A DNA stretch of 64,000 bases, taken from positions 51,276 to 115,275 of the forward strand of contig JAGCPF010000037.1 in assembly GCA_017642335.1 (NCBI GenBank), given 5' to 3'. Of the stretch, positions 23,613 to 33,635 are shown in pieces. Within the stretch, counting starts at the first letter, position 1; every line of letters starts with the position of its first letter. The notes beneath the pieces are model-generated. The model saw only the letters and a list, made by a program, of their open reading frames with translations. It made no database searches and had not been told where the DNA came from. Position numbers and translations under genes: made by a program. This DNA comes from Fibrobacter sp. (GTDB lineage Bacteria > Fibrobacterota > Fibrobacteria > Fibrobacterales > Fibrobacteraceae).

Positions 23613-26327
23613 ATGAAAAAGCGTTACCTACTCCTTTTTTCCCTTCCACTTTGGACGAGTTGTTCGGACATCGAACTTCTTGATTCCACGGAAAAAAATT
23701 ACGTAATTGAAGAGTTCTCCAAGGAGTTCATCAAGATCAGTCCCAACGGGCAGACCATTGCCATCAAAGACATCAAGTCGAAAAACGATGCTGGAGAAAA
23801 CCCGTCCTTGACGGTCAGCTTCACATACGACTACTATATCGAAAAGCACGAAGTCACGTGCGGAGAATACAAGAGTCTCATCGACACGAAGTCCTGCACC
23901 GGAGATTCCCTCCCTGTCGCAAACGTCACCTACATCGACGCCGTGCTCTACGCCAACGCACGAAGCAAGGCCGACGGATACGACACAGCCTACACTTACT
24001 CGTCCAGGGAATGCAACGAAAAAAATTGCACCCAACTCGAAGGCCTTTCCTTCAGACCCGAAGTCAAGGCATATCGCCTTCCCACTGAAGCAGAATGGAT
24101 TCTGGCAGCACAAGATGGTTGGAACACGGGAAATAGCTGGAATGCAGACAATGCGGAATCTTCGTCCCACCCTGTATGCAGCAAGAGCAAGAACAGCCAC
24201 GACATCTGCGACATGGAAGGCAACGTTTCGGAATGGGTCAACGACTGGCTTGGCAGCACCTGGAACGCATCCGCAACCAACTTTGTCGGAGCAAGTGACG
24301 GGGGTTCCCTCGGCGAGCGGGTTATCAAAGGCGGCAACTACCACAACCCGGCAAAGGGCATCAACATCTATAGTCGCGGAGACGTGTACACGGTAACGTC
24401 GACCACAACCAGCGACTACCTGGGATTCAGGCTCGCCTTTGGCGAAATCCCGGAAGCCCTGTGGCTGACCAACGGCAAGTTCTCAAGGCAAATCGCCACC
24501 ACCCTCTTGGCCAATGCAGGCAATGTCCGAAAAAAGACGCGGACCTTCAAGACAAAACTGGCATTCCGCAACGACGAGACAGAAAACCTTGTCTACGTCA
24601 ACTACGCAAGTACCAATATCGCCCCCATAGAAATCCGTGACACCCTCAGCGTTTTCCATCCGGAAATATCTCCCGACGGAGATCACGTCGCCTTCTGCAC
24701 GAGTCCCGAAGGCGTGGGCACCCATTCCGAAATCTACGTCCGCGACTTGAACGAAACGGGAACCAACCTGGTGAAGCTGGATGTCAAGAACGCAGCCATC
24801 CCTCGCTGGAAAATACTTGATTCCGGCGACACGGTCATCGTCTACGTGACTTCGGCACAGAACAACAAGGAACCCAGCACGTTCATGGGCGAGTCCACAT
24901 GGATGGTCCCGTTTGCAAACGGGCAATTCGGAACGCCACAAAAGCTGTTCGACGGCGCATACCACGGAGGTGTCGACAACAGCCTCAAATTCGCCGTCAC
25001 CGGGTCCACCCTACTCCGGGCAAGGACTTCTAATGGTAGCGACACGGTCTGGTACAATTCAGAACAGGCTTGCAACGCAAGCCTTTCCAAGGACGGGAGC
25101 AACAAGACATTGTTTCTCGATTTCGGCAGTGAAACAGGGCGAAATTTCGTCGGGACCAAATACGGAGTTCACGAGCAAATACTCATTGCCGACAGCACGG
25201 GCACACTCATCCAAAGCATACCGGCACCTAGCGGATATTCGTTCGACCATACTGAATGGGTTTCCACGAACCTGATCGTGGCAACACTGACCAATTTCGA
25301 CGGCGTCCACGAAAAAATTATCCTTCTGGACATTTCCGATTCCTCCATCACGGAACTTGTCTACGGTGAAGAGCTTTGGCATCCAAACATCTGGGTCACG
25401 CCATCCACGAGCGAGCAGACCTCAATCGACCTGGACAGCACAGCCATGTACTGGACGCAGCCGGCAGACCCGCTACTGTCCGCAAAGATGAACATTTTCT
25501 GGTCGATTAGCGATTCCGTGGAAGTCGTTGCGCTAGGGTCATCCAGAGTCAGCATGGGTTTTGACCCCTTCGCCATAAAGAACGCGATGGCATTCAACAT
25601 GGCCACTATCCCCTCCGACATGGACGTATCGCTCTACTTGGCAAAGAACTATGTCCTCCCCCATTGTAAAAGGCTCAAGGCCATTGTCGTTTCGCTTGAT
25701 TTAGACCTTTGGTCCGACATGCCCGAAGTCAACGTCAACAAAAACTTATTGTCTTTCCCGGGCTACTTCTACGACATCAACCACAATTTCTGGAAAAAAG
25801 AAGATGCGTCCAAAATCATAGAAACAAGCAAGCAGATTGTTTCGGAGTTGGAGTATCTGCAAGGTTACCTGGATGCAATGGGAATGGTCCGTTATGACGA
25901 AGTAAATTCTTGGACGACAGGGGGATTCAATCCCAATGCGATTCTCGCAGATTCCACCTGGAGCAATTCGGATACAGCCTACAAGATTGCGTTGCAAGAA
26001 TTCGAAGAACTCCTCCAGTTGGCCCAAAGCCAAGACATCTTGGTCGTCGGAGTCGTTTTCCCGCAAAGTCCCTATTTCGCGGAAACAGGCACCTTTGGCA
26101 GGCACGGCATGAAGCGAAGCACTGCTAAAGAAGTATTGGCCGACATAGCAAAGCTGGATACAACATATTCCAACTTCATATTCATGGACGAGAACAAGAT
26201 GGGATACCACGATTACCCGGATAGTCTGGTATACGACTATGACCACCTCAATATGTACGGGGCTCGGGTCATTACGGCGCGCATCGATTCCGCCATATTC
26301 TCGGCGGAATCCGGTTCAAGGAAATAA
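23613..26327 (+). CDS. TIGR02171-family lipoprotein (FGE-like, propeller, SGNH-like)
   Basis: Member of a Fibrobacter paralogous family of unknown function. Lipoprotein signal MKKRYLLLFSLPLWTSCSD (Cys 17). Domains: FGE/sulfatase-modifying-factor-like (about 45-285) with YRLPTEAEWILAAQ, CDMEGNVSEWVNDWLG and LGERVIKGGNY...LGFRLAFG; TolB/WD40-like propeller (about 310-615) with HPEISPDGDHVAFCTS and ELWHPNIWV; C-terminal SGNH-like region (about 635-895) with LGSSRVSMG, LDLDLW, FPQSPYF and YDHLNMYGA. The FGE-like part has no Cys where true formylglycine enzymes have their catalytic pair. This copy stands apart from the other four, on the opposite strand, 12 nt after the methyltransferase gene. Confidence 0.9.
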   Translation: MKKRYLLLFSLPLWTSCSDIELLDSTEKNYVIEEFSKEFIKISPNGQTIAIKDIKSKNDAGENPSLTVSFTYDYYIEKHEVTCGEYKSLIDTKSCTGDSLPVANVTYIDAVLYANARSKADGYDTAYTYSSRECNEKNCTQLEGLSFRPEVKAYRLPTEAEWILAAQDGWNTGNSWNADNAESSSHPVCSKSKNSHDICDMEGNVSEWVNDWLGSTWNASATNFVGASDGGSLGERVIKGGNYHNPAKGINIYSRGDVYTVTSTTTSDYLGFRLAFGEIPEALWLTNGKFSRQIATTLLANAGNVRKKTRTFKTKLAFRNDETENLVYVNYASTNIAPIEIRDTLSVFHPEISPDGDHVAFCTSPEGVGTHSEIYVRDLNETGTNLVKLDVKNAAIPRWKILDSGDTVIVYVTSAQNNKEPSTFMGESTWMVPFANGQFGTPQKLFDGAYHGGVDNSLKFAVTGSTLLRARTSNGSDTVWYNSEQACNASLSKDGSNKTLFLDFGSETGRNFVGTKYGVHEQILIADSTGTLIQSIPAPSGYSFDHTEWVSTNLIVATLTNFDGVHEKIILLDISDSSITELVYGEELWHPNIWVTPSTSEQTSIDLDSTAMYWTQPADPLLSAKMNIFWSISDSVEVVALGSSRVSMGFDPFAIKNAMAFNMATIPSDMDVSLYLAKNYVLPHCKRLKAIVVSLDLDLWSDMPEVNVNKNLLSFPGYFYDINHNFWKKEDASKIIETSKQIVSELEYLQGYLDAMGMVRYDEVNSWTTGGFNPNAILADSTWSNSDTAYKIALQEFEELLQLAQSQDILVVGVVFPQSPYFAETGTFGRHGMKRSTAKEVLADIAKLDTTYSNFIFMDENKMGYHDYPDSLVYDYDHLNMYGARVITARIDSAIFSAESGSRK

Positions 26328-26331
26328 ACGA

Positions 26332-27549
26332 TTACGGCTTCTTTTCTTCGGAAAGGGCCTTTACGGCCTCGGTCAGGCGATCGATGGCCTGAATGAGTTC
26401 ATCCATCTTGGCTTCGCTCACGCCACCCTGCACGAGCGTTGCGGCGTTAGCGGCAGTCGCTGCAGCTTGGGCAACAGGCTTCGGTGCTTCCTTGACAGGG
26501 AGCTTGCCAAACCAGATGTCCGGCCAGCGGTCGTTACCTGTATGGTACGTAATGCGGGTCGCGGATTCCACCGGTTCTCCGATCTTCCAGATATAGAGTT
26601 CGTAGTCAAACAAGTCGTGGTCATGGCCCTTGTCGGTTGCACCCCACACAAGCCACTTGCCGTCGGGCGAAAGACGCGGGAAATATTCGTGACTACGGCG
26701 ACCGGGCAAATCCATCAGTTTCACGTTCTTCGGGATGCCGAAGAAACCGACCTTCTCGATTTGCTTACCGTCTTTTGCGGAGAACCACAAGATTTCGCTC
26801 GGAGCAGCAGTGCCACCGTTACCCGTCGGGTTCACGCGATAAATCTTGCTGCCGTCAAAATTCCAGTCAATCTGGCAACCGTCACCGGACTTGGTCCACA
26901 CGGACTTTTCCAAATCCCACACACCCGTTTCGCGCATGGAACCGCGCAGCGTAATCGCCAGATGCTTTCCGTCGGGGCTCATGTTGGGCTCCTGCAGAAT
27001 CACGCCGGACTTATTGAAAGCCTTCTCGCCATCAAGCACCAGTTTTTCGGTCTTGCTCGAAAGGTCCATCGTAAAGACCTTGCCGGCACGGCTGAACACG
27101 ATAGACTTTCCGTCGGGTCTCCAGGTGCCCCACGTGGCGTTATCCACCACCTTGCGGGCATTCTCGCCTGTAATATCGACAATCCAAAGGTCCCATTTTT
27201 CAGGATAGTTCGCATCGTTTTCGGGAACCCAGCCGCCCTTGCTGCGGTTAAACAGGACCTTGGAACCATCCGGAGCAATGCGCGGGAACCAATCCACGTT
27301 ATCGCCACTCGTAAGCGCACGGGCATTCGTGCCGTCGGCATTCATAATCCAAATGTCGTGATGGGAATTGGCACGGCTAGTCGCCCAAACAATAGCCCCT
27401 TCAAGCTTTCCCTTCAAGGCAGAAAGAGCCTTTTGCTCGTCGGCAGTCGGATCAACAGCGGCTCCTGTCGGAGCGCCCTGCTGGGCAAAAATCGAAGTCA
27501 CGGCAAAAAGCACCGCAGCAGCAAATTTGGGATAAAGCGATTTCTTCAT
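26332..27549 (-). CDS. Exported TolB-like beta-propeller protein
   Basis: Signal peptide MKKSLYPKFAAAVLFAVTSI (cleaved near FAQ), then repeated WD40/PD40-type blades: HHDIWIMNADGTNARALT, PRIAPDGSKVLFNRS, TWRPDGKSIVFSR, NMSPDGKHLAITLR, PRLSPDGKWLVWG. The last 60 residues form an Ala-rich segment and a helix (MDELIQAIDRLTEAVKALSEE) likely to be a short coiled coil. The propeller resembles the middle domain of its TIGR02171 neighbours, which suggests a common ligand or partner, but the function is unknown. It converges on the 23613-26327 gene with a 4-nt gap. A Shine-Dalgarno AAGG precedes the ATG. Confidence 0.82.
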   Translation of the reverse strand: MKKSLYPKFAAAVLFAVTSIFAQQGAPTGAAVDPTADEQKALSALKGKLEGAIVWATSRANSHHDIWIMNADGTNARALTSGDNVDWFPRIAPDGSKVLFNRSKGGWVPENDANYPEKWDLWIVDITGENARKVVDNATWGTWRPDGKSIVFSRAGKVFTMDLSSKTEKLVLDGEKAFNKSGVILQEPNMSPDGKHLAITLRGSMRETGVWDLEKSVWTKSGDGCQIDWNFDGSKIYRVNPTGNGGTAAPSEILWFSAKDGKQIEKVGFFGIPKNVKLMDLPGRRSHEYFPRLSPDGKWLVWGATDKGHDHDLFDYELYIWKIGEPVESATRITYHTGNDRWPDIWFGKLPVKEAPKPVAQAAATAANAATLVQGGVSEAKMDELIQAIDRLTEAVKALSEEKKP

Positions 27550-27580
27550 AAAAAAGGACCTTTTTATTCAAAAAAGATAT

Positions 27581-27622
27581 AAAAAAAAAGCAAGAAAGGG
27601 ATTTATTCATACCCTTTCTTGC
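27581..27622 (-). terminator. Intrinsic terminator of GH8 gene
   Basis: On the minus strand GCAAGAAAGGG/CCCTTTCTTGC, a perfect 11-bp stem with an 11-nt loop, followed by nine T. It separates the GH8 gene from the propeller gene. Confidence 0.95.
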
Positions 27623-27644
27623 CTAATATCAATTACAAATAGCT

Positions 27645-29168
27645 TTACTTGATACTGAATGCGCGGATTCTGGACACACCGGCAGACTGAACGCGGACCA
27701 GATAAGTTCCGCAAGGCAAGTCAGCCAAGGAAATACTTGTAGAATTCGCACCGGCACGGAACGACTTGACGACGACACCCGTGACAGAGGTAATGTCCAC
27801 ACGGGATGCCACATGAAGGTTCAGCTGGAGCACACGACCATGCAAAGCGAACGATTCAGCCGGGAGCAACGCCGAAGCGGCAATCGCATCAGCAGCGGAA
27901 CTGCTCGTTTTTGGGCCCACAGCACTACTGCTGGACACATTCAGCACCGGCTCAGAACTGCTGGAACCCGGACCGGGAGCCACTCCGCTCGACGAAGAGA
28001 CTGCCGAGGATTCAGGCCCGGCACTGGAGCTCTGCGGAGCCGCAGGGGGATCTGCTAAATTCGGCATGTTGCCCGAAACAAGGAGACCGCAAAGGACCTT
28101 CATGGACTGCTCGAAATAAGCTTCTTCACCCAGAGAAACCGCCTCTTTCCAATATTCATCCAGTTTACCCTGGCGCGATGCGTCCGTAACAAGCGAAGTC
28201 ATCAGCGTCGCGACAAACGTACTGTTGTGGTCGTTCCACATCTGATTACCGCTACGTTCGATGGTCCCCTTCATTTCTGAGGCGGGTTTGCTGCTCACCC
28301 ACGCCCCGAGTTTATCCAACATCGTCTTCGCTTTCGATTCGCCGAACCAATAGAAGTCCTGCGCCAAACGCCACGGCGTACGGGCGGCATCGTAACCATA
28401 ATATTTATCCATGCCCTTTCCGCTGGCATCGGACCAGTTGTCAAAAAGGCCCGTAGAGTATTCCGCCGAATTGGTTTCGAGCAATGCATAGTTTGCATTC
28501 ATCGCCGTCGTATTCCAGAACTCGGCATTTTCCGTATCCACCTTGGCAAAAAGCCGGTAGTAGGCAGGAGCAATGTAAGAAGGGTTCTTCTTATCGTTCC
28601 AGGCATCGCCCGGTTTGTGCAAACCGTTGTCTTCAAATTCATACTGCTTCACATTCTTCAGAAGCGCGCGCGCTTCGTCGAGATACTTCTCGTCACCAAA
28701 CTGGTACGACGCCATTATCAAAGCAGCCGCGACATCCATTTCGGCATCGGTCGCCGCATTGGCCTTGTTGTTCGACGGGGTCAAAGAGCCAAACGACCAG
28801 TTCATGAGGCCGTGCTCGTTGGAGCCGTCCTTGTAGAACGCCCACATCTTGTCGAACTGAGACTGATAGCTTGTCGTATTGTCGCTGAAATAGACCATCA
28901 TCAACATGCCGTACCCCGTTCCTTCGGAGACGTAAGTATTGCTGCCATGGTCCTTTTCTATCGCCGCATATTTTCCGCTTTCCTTGTACTTGTCCCTCAA
29001 GTAATATTCAAAAGCAGCCTTCAGCTCCGTAGCTGCTTCAGCCTGATTCGAGAGGACGATACCGTTTCCACCATAGTTGGTGCTCTGCGGGTACGGGAAA
29101 TTGACCGTCGCTTGGGCCAAGCCGAACGCAAACAGAGATGACACAGCAATTTTTACCAAACCATTCAT
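27645..29168 (-). CDS. GH8 glycoside hydrolase with Ser-rich linker and sorting domain
   Basis: Secreted endo-beta-glucanase or xylanase of GH8 (alpha6/alpha6 barrel). Signal peptide MNGLVKIAVSSLFAFGLAQA; catalytic domain about 22-375 with the acid Glu in YVSEGTGYGMLMMV and the conserved Asp in ATDAEMDVAAAL; a Ser/Pro linker (about 380-430); and a C-terminal domain of about 65 residues (RVDITSVTGVVVKSFRAG... ISLADLPCGTYLVRVQSAG) typical of type IX secretion A-type sorting domains. Substrate (cellulose, lichenan or xylan) is not readable. Shine-Dalgarno AAGGA. The 138-nt gap upstream holds no feature I can identify. Confidence 0.92.
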   Translation of the reverse strand: MNGLVKIAVSSLFAFGLAQATVNFPYPQSTNYGGNGIVLSNQAEAATELKAAFEYYLRDKYKESGKYAAIEKDHGSNTYVSEGTGYGMLMMVYFSDNTTSYQSQFDKMWAFYKDGSNEHGLMNWSFGSLTPSNNKANAATDAEMDVAAALIMASYQFGDEKYLDEARALLKNVKQYEFEDNGLHKPGDAWNDKKNPSYIAPAYYRLFAKVDTENAEFWNTTAMNANYALLETNSAEYSTGLFDNWSDASGKGMDKYYGYDAARTPWRLAQDFYWFGESKAKTMLDKLGAWVSSKPASEMKGTIERSGNQMWNDHNSTFVATLMTSLVTDASRQGKLDEYWKEAVSLGEEAYFEQSMKVLCGLLVSGNMPNLADPPAAPQSSSAGPESSAVSSSSGVAPGPGSSSSEPVLNVSSSSAVGPKTSSSAADAIAASALLPAESFALHGRVLQLNLHVASRVDITSVTGVVVKSFRAGANSTSISLADLPCGTYLVRVQSAGVSRIRAFSIK

Positions 29169-29306
29169 AGGCTATCCTTAAAGTGTTTTTACGCCTGATG
29201 CAACATTGATCAAACATCCGCATTAAAAAATAATGAATTATTCGAAAAATAGGGTGCACCGCAGGGAACTAGCGTGTTCAACATCACTTTTTTTACCTGC
29301 GGAATC

Positions 29307-30851
29307 TTACCTTTCGCTGACAAGATTAGGAAAATTGTGATTTAGGACAATGTAGAGAGAATCACGGTACACCACATTCCAGTCTTCAAGCGTTTCAAGC
29401 GCCGAGACCAGCTTACCCCAGCGGGCATAATAGCGAAGCGGGAAAATGGCGCGGCCGACCTGTAGCGAATCGGCATCGCGCATGAACAGCGGCGGGTCGT
29501 CGGCATAGCGCAAATAACGTTCAAAGAAATCAGCAGTCTTGAGGATAAAGCGCCCGTCAATGTAAACGGAATCGTCCGGGTTCACGAGCTCAAGGTAGCC
29601 TCCGGCACGGTCGTCGTTGAACAGGCGTCCCTCATGCGGATGAGCAGCCATCCAGGCGGCGGCATCTACCGGCACTCGCTGGGAAGCAATCATGGAGCTA
29701 TCGTAAGCGAGGAGAGAACGGGCCCAGAGGCCGAGAAGGAAAAAGAGTAGGCAAAAGAAAATGATGAGTAGATGGTGGCTAGTGATTTTCTTTGAGCCCC
29801 AAGCCTCGAGCCTCGGGCCTAACAAATTACAGAACATGACCACACCATACAGGAACACGGGCATGAACAGCACAAAGTTGCGTTCGGCGACGAGGGTCAG
29901 AACTGCTGTTGCAAAAAGGCAGATAGGCATCAAGCCGAGCCGTCCCTTGAGCGCATTCCAAACGGCAATCACGAGCCCGGCACCACACAGGGCAATCATC
30001 ACTACACTTTCCAAGACATTCTCCCCCGCCATCAACAACGTAAACGGAGAACGGTTCTCGGCGATTTCGCTTGCAAATACGGCAGCCGACGGGCTCATTC
30101 CAACAAGACGGTCCAGCAGCCCGAACGGATAGAGAAACAGGTTCAACCCTTCGCTATGCAGGAACGGCATAGCAAATAGGGCTAGCACAACGCCCACATG
30201 GAATAGCCGGAGCCCTTTTGACAACTTTATTTCTAACCGCCAGGCATCCAGCCATGCAGAAACCAGTACCGCCACCGCAAAAAGCGGGCCCAAGATATAA
30301 AGCCCCTGGCATTTGCACCAAAGCCACTGAATGACTAGAACGAAAAGGAGAAGGAAATAGGTTCGAGGCGCGAGGTGCGAGACGCGAAGTGCGAGGTGCG
30401 AGACGCGAAAAATATGAGGAAGAAGATTCCAATAAATTCCGAGGAACAATAGAGAAAAGAGCACGGGGCGGATTTCGAAGTGATAGCGGAAAATGAAGAA
30501 GACTATTGCAGCAAGCGTAACGCCAGCGAGCGAAGCCGATTTACTTTGGCTTTCAACACAAGGTTTCTTTTGTGGCAACAGGAACAGTGCAAAAACGGCA
30601 CCCCACAAAACCGCCTTGAACGCAACTAGGAGCGGGGCACCGCCAATGCCGTAAACAAAACCCACCACCCTCTGGAAGTATTCGTGGACATTGACCACCG
30701 GCAAGCGGGACGGCGTCCAAGTCTGCACCCACTCGCGAGCGCAAGCCAGATGCCACCAGATGTCCGTATCGGTCAGCGGGAATATGGAAAACAGGGCCGC
30801 GGCAACAGCAACCGCCAAAAAGCCACACCTGTTTACAAGTCCATTATTCAC
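29307..30851 (-). CDS. Polytopic membrane protein, possible GT-C-type glycosyltransferase
   Basis: About ten to twelve hydrophobic segments over the first 400 residues, then a soluble C-terminal tail of about 110. The N-terminal DTDIWWHLACAREWV and the C-terminal AGGYLELVNPDDSVYIDGRF recall a group of predicted bacterial membrane glycosyltransferases with WWHL and GGYL...DGR motifs; I cannot name a defined family. It is the last gene of the seven-gene minus-strand array and starts 9 nt after the preceding stop. A 21-bp repeated element near 30364-30409 encodes RVSHLALRVSHLAPR within a loop. Confidence 0.65.
   Translation of the reverse strand: MNNGLVNRCGFLAVAVAAALFSIFPLTDTDIWWHLACAREWVQTWTPSRLPVVNVHEYFQRVVGFVYGIGGAPLLVAFKAVLWGAVFALFLLPQKKPCVESQSKSASLAGVTLAAIVFFIFRYHFEIRPVLFSLLFLGIYWNLLPHIFRVSHLALRVSHLAPRTYFLLLFVLVIQWLWCKCQGLYILGPLFAVAVLVSAWLDAWRLEIKLSKGLRLFHVGVVLALFAMPFLHSEGLNLFLYPFGLLDRLVGMSPSAAVFASEIAENRSPFTLLMAGENVLESVVMIALCGAGLVIAVWNALKGRLGLMPICLFATAVLTLVAERNFVLFMPVFLYGVVMFCNLLGPRLEAWGSKKITSHHLLIIFFCLLFFLLGLWARSLLAYDSSMIASQRVPVDAAAWMAAHPHEGRLFNDDRAGGYLELVNPDDSVYIDGRFILKTADFFERYLRYADDPPLFMRDADSLQVGRAIFPLRYYARWGKLVSALETLEDWNVVYRDSLYIVLNHNFPNLVSER
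30364..30409. repeat. In-frame short repeat in membrane-protein gene
   Basis: GCGAGGTGCGAGACGCGAA occurs at 30370-30388 and again at 30391-30409 with a 21-bp period, giving two copies of the heptapeptide RVSHLA(L/P). A related CCTCGAGCCTCGGGCC segment lies at 29811-29820 in the same gene. Confidence 0.7.
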
Positions 30852-30860
30852 GCAACACCG

Positions 30861-33623
30861 TTATTTCAAAGTTTTCAGAACGGAATCCAACCGAGCCGTC
30901 AGCTGTACTGCACCAGAAGCGCATAGATGGTCACGATTTTGTGCAAATTCGTCCGGATAATCATGTTCACCCATCTTATTTTCATCCATGAAAACAAAAT
31001 GCGGATACTCCTTTGTCAAATCTTGCAGTTCTTGCAACAATGCCGGCACTTCACTACGGCGGAGACCGTAACGGCCAAACGCACCCGTATTCCTGTATGC
31101 CGGACTTTGCGGAAACACAATGCCAATCACATAGACTCCATTATTTTCAGCCATCATCAAGATGTTTTTCAGATGATTGAAGCTAGCATAGTAAGTAGAG
31201 GGTTGAGTCGATTTCCACGTGCTGTCGTATTCTATTGCAGGCTTTTCTTCCCACGAGGCGCAATCTTGAATATTAAACCCGCGCGTATCCCTGAACCACA
31301 ATGCATAATGATCAAGGCCCATTGAATTTTCAGTCATTTCGACCATTTTTTCGGGAATGCCGTTTATCCAAAAATCATGGTTTTCGTCATAGATATAGCC
31401 CGGATATTCCCGATATTCCTGGAAGAAGAAATTGTATTCGCTTCGCTCTTCGTGGAACCACAAATCAATATCCAAGGAAACCACTAGATACTTGAGATTC
31501 TTTACATGCGGGAAAATATAATGCGTAGCAAGATAATCCGATACGAAGACCATATTCGGGACATTCGCCAAATTCAAGCCAAAAAATTCATTGCTCAGCA
31601 ACAACGGATTGACACCACCTAACGGGCGCGACGAGCCAAGAACAACGAGATTTGCGGTATCCCTATATTTCCACAGCAATTCCATTTTATAGCGCAAGAT
31701 TATTGCGCCTTCGCCACCCTTTTCGTTGTAATAAAAGCCTGCACTATCTGGAGCCAAATCAAGTCCAACCGTTTGTGCGTTCTGCAAAGTCCACAAACTC
31801 GGATGCCAAAGTTCTTCGCCTTCGACAAGTTCAACAATTCCACTCTCAACAAGATTGATTAGGACAACCTTTTGATGAGCCCCATTCATATTGGTCAGTG
31901 TCGCCACCACAAGCGTAGCGCCGGCCCATTCAGTATGGTCAAAACTATAGCCTGCAGGTGCAGCGACCGACTGGATTAACGTCCCCGTACTATCAACAAT
32001 CAGCAGCCGTTCGTGCGTGCCATAGTCCGCCCCCACAAATTCACGACCGGTCTTGCCACCAAAATCAAGGAACAAGGTTCGCTTCGAGCCATCCTTGGCA
32101 AGCGCAGCATTGCAAGCCTGCTCGCCATTGTACCAAACAACATCAATCGCGCTACCCGTCGTCAAGGCGTTCGCGTCGGCGATGCGCGCTCTGAGAAGCC
32201 GTGCACCCGTCACCGCTAGGGTATTATCATCACTGATGCCACCATGATAGGCTCCATCAAACAGCTTTTGAGGAACGCCAAATGTTCCGTTTGCAAACGG
32301 GACCTGCCACGTAGATGTCGTATTGAAAATGGCACTATCCTTATTGTTATCGGCACTACTCACATAAACAATCACCGTATCGCCATTTTCAAGCACGCGC
32401 CAGCGCGGAATAGCTGCACTTTCCACGTCAAGCCGAACAAGATTAGTCCCGTCCGCATTCAAGTCGCGCACGTAAAGAGAAGACTTACCCGGTGTTCCTT
32501 CCAGACCAGTGCAAAAGGCAACACGCATCCCGTTGGGAGAAATTTCGGGATGGTACACGTTGATTGTATCAGTGATTTCCACCACCGACAGCACCGCATT
32601 GGAATAATCAATATAAGCCAGGTTTCCCGTAAGATCATTACGGAAAGCAAGTTTCGCCCTATATGCCCCGGCAACCGAATGCATTACCGACGAACTTGCG
32701 ATCGGAACAATCCGACTTCCGCTAACCTTGCCATCTTTTCCCATCCAGGTGGCAGAGGGAATCGCGCCAAATGCAATACGGAATCCCACGTAATCGGCAC
32801 GAGTCGAGGAAGTTACCGTGTAGATATCGCCACGGCCATACAAAGTAATGGAAGAGGCCTCATTTCGGAAACTGCCGCCCTTCACGATCCGTTGTCCCAA
32901 CGAGCCCCCATCAGGAGCCCCGACAAAATTTGCCACGGAGGTATCGCCAAAATTGCCAAGCCAGTCGTTCACCCATTCCATGGCGTTGCCGGCCATATCA
33001 CAGAACTCGCCATCAGGAGCAAGGTTGCAGACGGGATGCAACTTGTAATCTGAATTTTCGGCAGTCCAGCCATTCCCGACATTCCAGGTCTGCCCAGCAA
33101 CCAAAACCCATTCCGCCTCGGTCGGCAAGCGATACGCTTTAGCCTCGGGATGAAAAGCAAATCCATCCAAGTTCGTGCAATGATTTTGCGCATCGAAAAC
33201 GGCACGGATGTACGTATATGCGGTATCGAAGTTTTCTGCCTTGCTTCGAGCATTCGCAAAGAGGACCGCGTCGTAATATGTGACATCCACCGCTGGCAAG
33301 TCTCCGTTTTCACAAGGGAGGGCAGCACCAAAACTCGGGGTCATCAGCGCATTGAATTCGCCGCAAGTCACTTCATGCCGACCCAGCGAAAACGAATAAT
33401 CAAAGGTGACGTTCATCTTCGGACGCTCATTCGCACGGGCTTTTGCATCATCTGTTCCCAATACAGCAAAAGCGTCAACGGCATCGACATTAAGCATGCC
33501 CATCAAGGAATCCGCCTGCATATTCACAGGCGAAATCTCTACAGACGAAGGATCATTCGTCCCAGGGCAGCCCAGGAGTATGCAGCTCACTGCAAAAATC
33601 AATATGCCAACAAGTAACCGCAT
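30861..33623 (-). CDS. TIGR02171-family lipoprotein (full length)
   Basis: 920 residues. Lipoprotein signal MRLLVGILIFAVSCILLGCP (Cys 19). FGE-like domain with HEVTCGEFNALM, YRLPTEAEWVLVAGQ, CDMAGNAMEWVNDWLG and GQRIVKGGSF; propeller with HPEISPNGMRVAFCTG and ELWHPSLW; SGNH-like C-terminus with LGSSRPLGG (about residue 660), LDIDLWF, FPQSPAYRNTGAFGRYGLRRS, MDENKMGEHDYPDEF and RDHLCASGA. Sixth gene of the array, 12 nt after 33636-36359 and 9 nt before the membrane protein. Function unknown; the conserved Gly-Ser-Ser-Arg and Asp-His-Leu blocks could be the Ser and Asp/His of an SGNH esterase or acyltransferase. Confidence 0.9.
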   Translation of the reverse strand: MRLLVGILIFAVSCILLGCPGTNDPSSVEISPVNMQADSLMGMLNVDAVDAFAVLGTDDAKARANERPKMNVTFDYSFSLGRHEVTCGEFNALMTPSFGAALPCENGDLPAVDVTYYDAVLFANARSKAENFDTAYTYIRAVFDAQNHCTNLDGFAFHPEAKAYRLPTEAEWVLVAGQTWNVGNGWTAENSDYKLHPVCNLAPDGEFCDMAGNAMEWVNDWLGNFGDTSVANFVGAPDGGSLGQRIVKGGSFRNEASSITLYGRGDIYTVTSSTRADYVGFRIAFGAIPSATWMGKDGKVSGSRIVPIASSSVMHSVAGAYRAKLAFRNDLTGNLAYIDYSNAVLSVVEITDTINVYHPEISPNGMRVAFCTGLEGTPGKSSLYVRDLNADGTNLVRLDVESAAIPRWRVLENGDTVIVYVSSADNNKDSAIFNTTSTWQVPFANGTFGVPQKLFDGAYHGGISDDNTLAVTGARLLRARIADANALTTGSAIDVVWYNGEQACNAALAKDGSKRTLFLDFGGKTGREFVGADYGTHERLLIVDSTGTLIQSVAAPAGYSFDHTEWAGATLVVATLTNMNGAHQKVVLINLVESGIVELVEGEELWHPSLWTLQNAQTVGLDLAPDSAGFYYNEKGGEGAIILRYKMELLWKYRDTANLVVLGSSRPLGGVNPLLLSNEFFGLNLANVPNMVFVSDYLATHYIFPHVKNLKYLVVSLDIDLWFHEERSEYNFFFQEYREYPGYIYDENHDFWINGIPEKMVEMTENSMGLDHYALWFRDTRGFNIQDCASWEEKPAIEYDSTWKSTQPSTYYASFNHLKNILMMAENNGVYVIGIVFPQSPAYRNTGAFGRYGLRRSEVPALLQELQDLTKEYPHFVFMDENKMGEHDYPDEFAQNRDHLCASGAVQLTARLDSVLKTLK

Positions 33624-33635
33624 GATCTACCGAAG

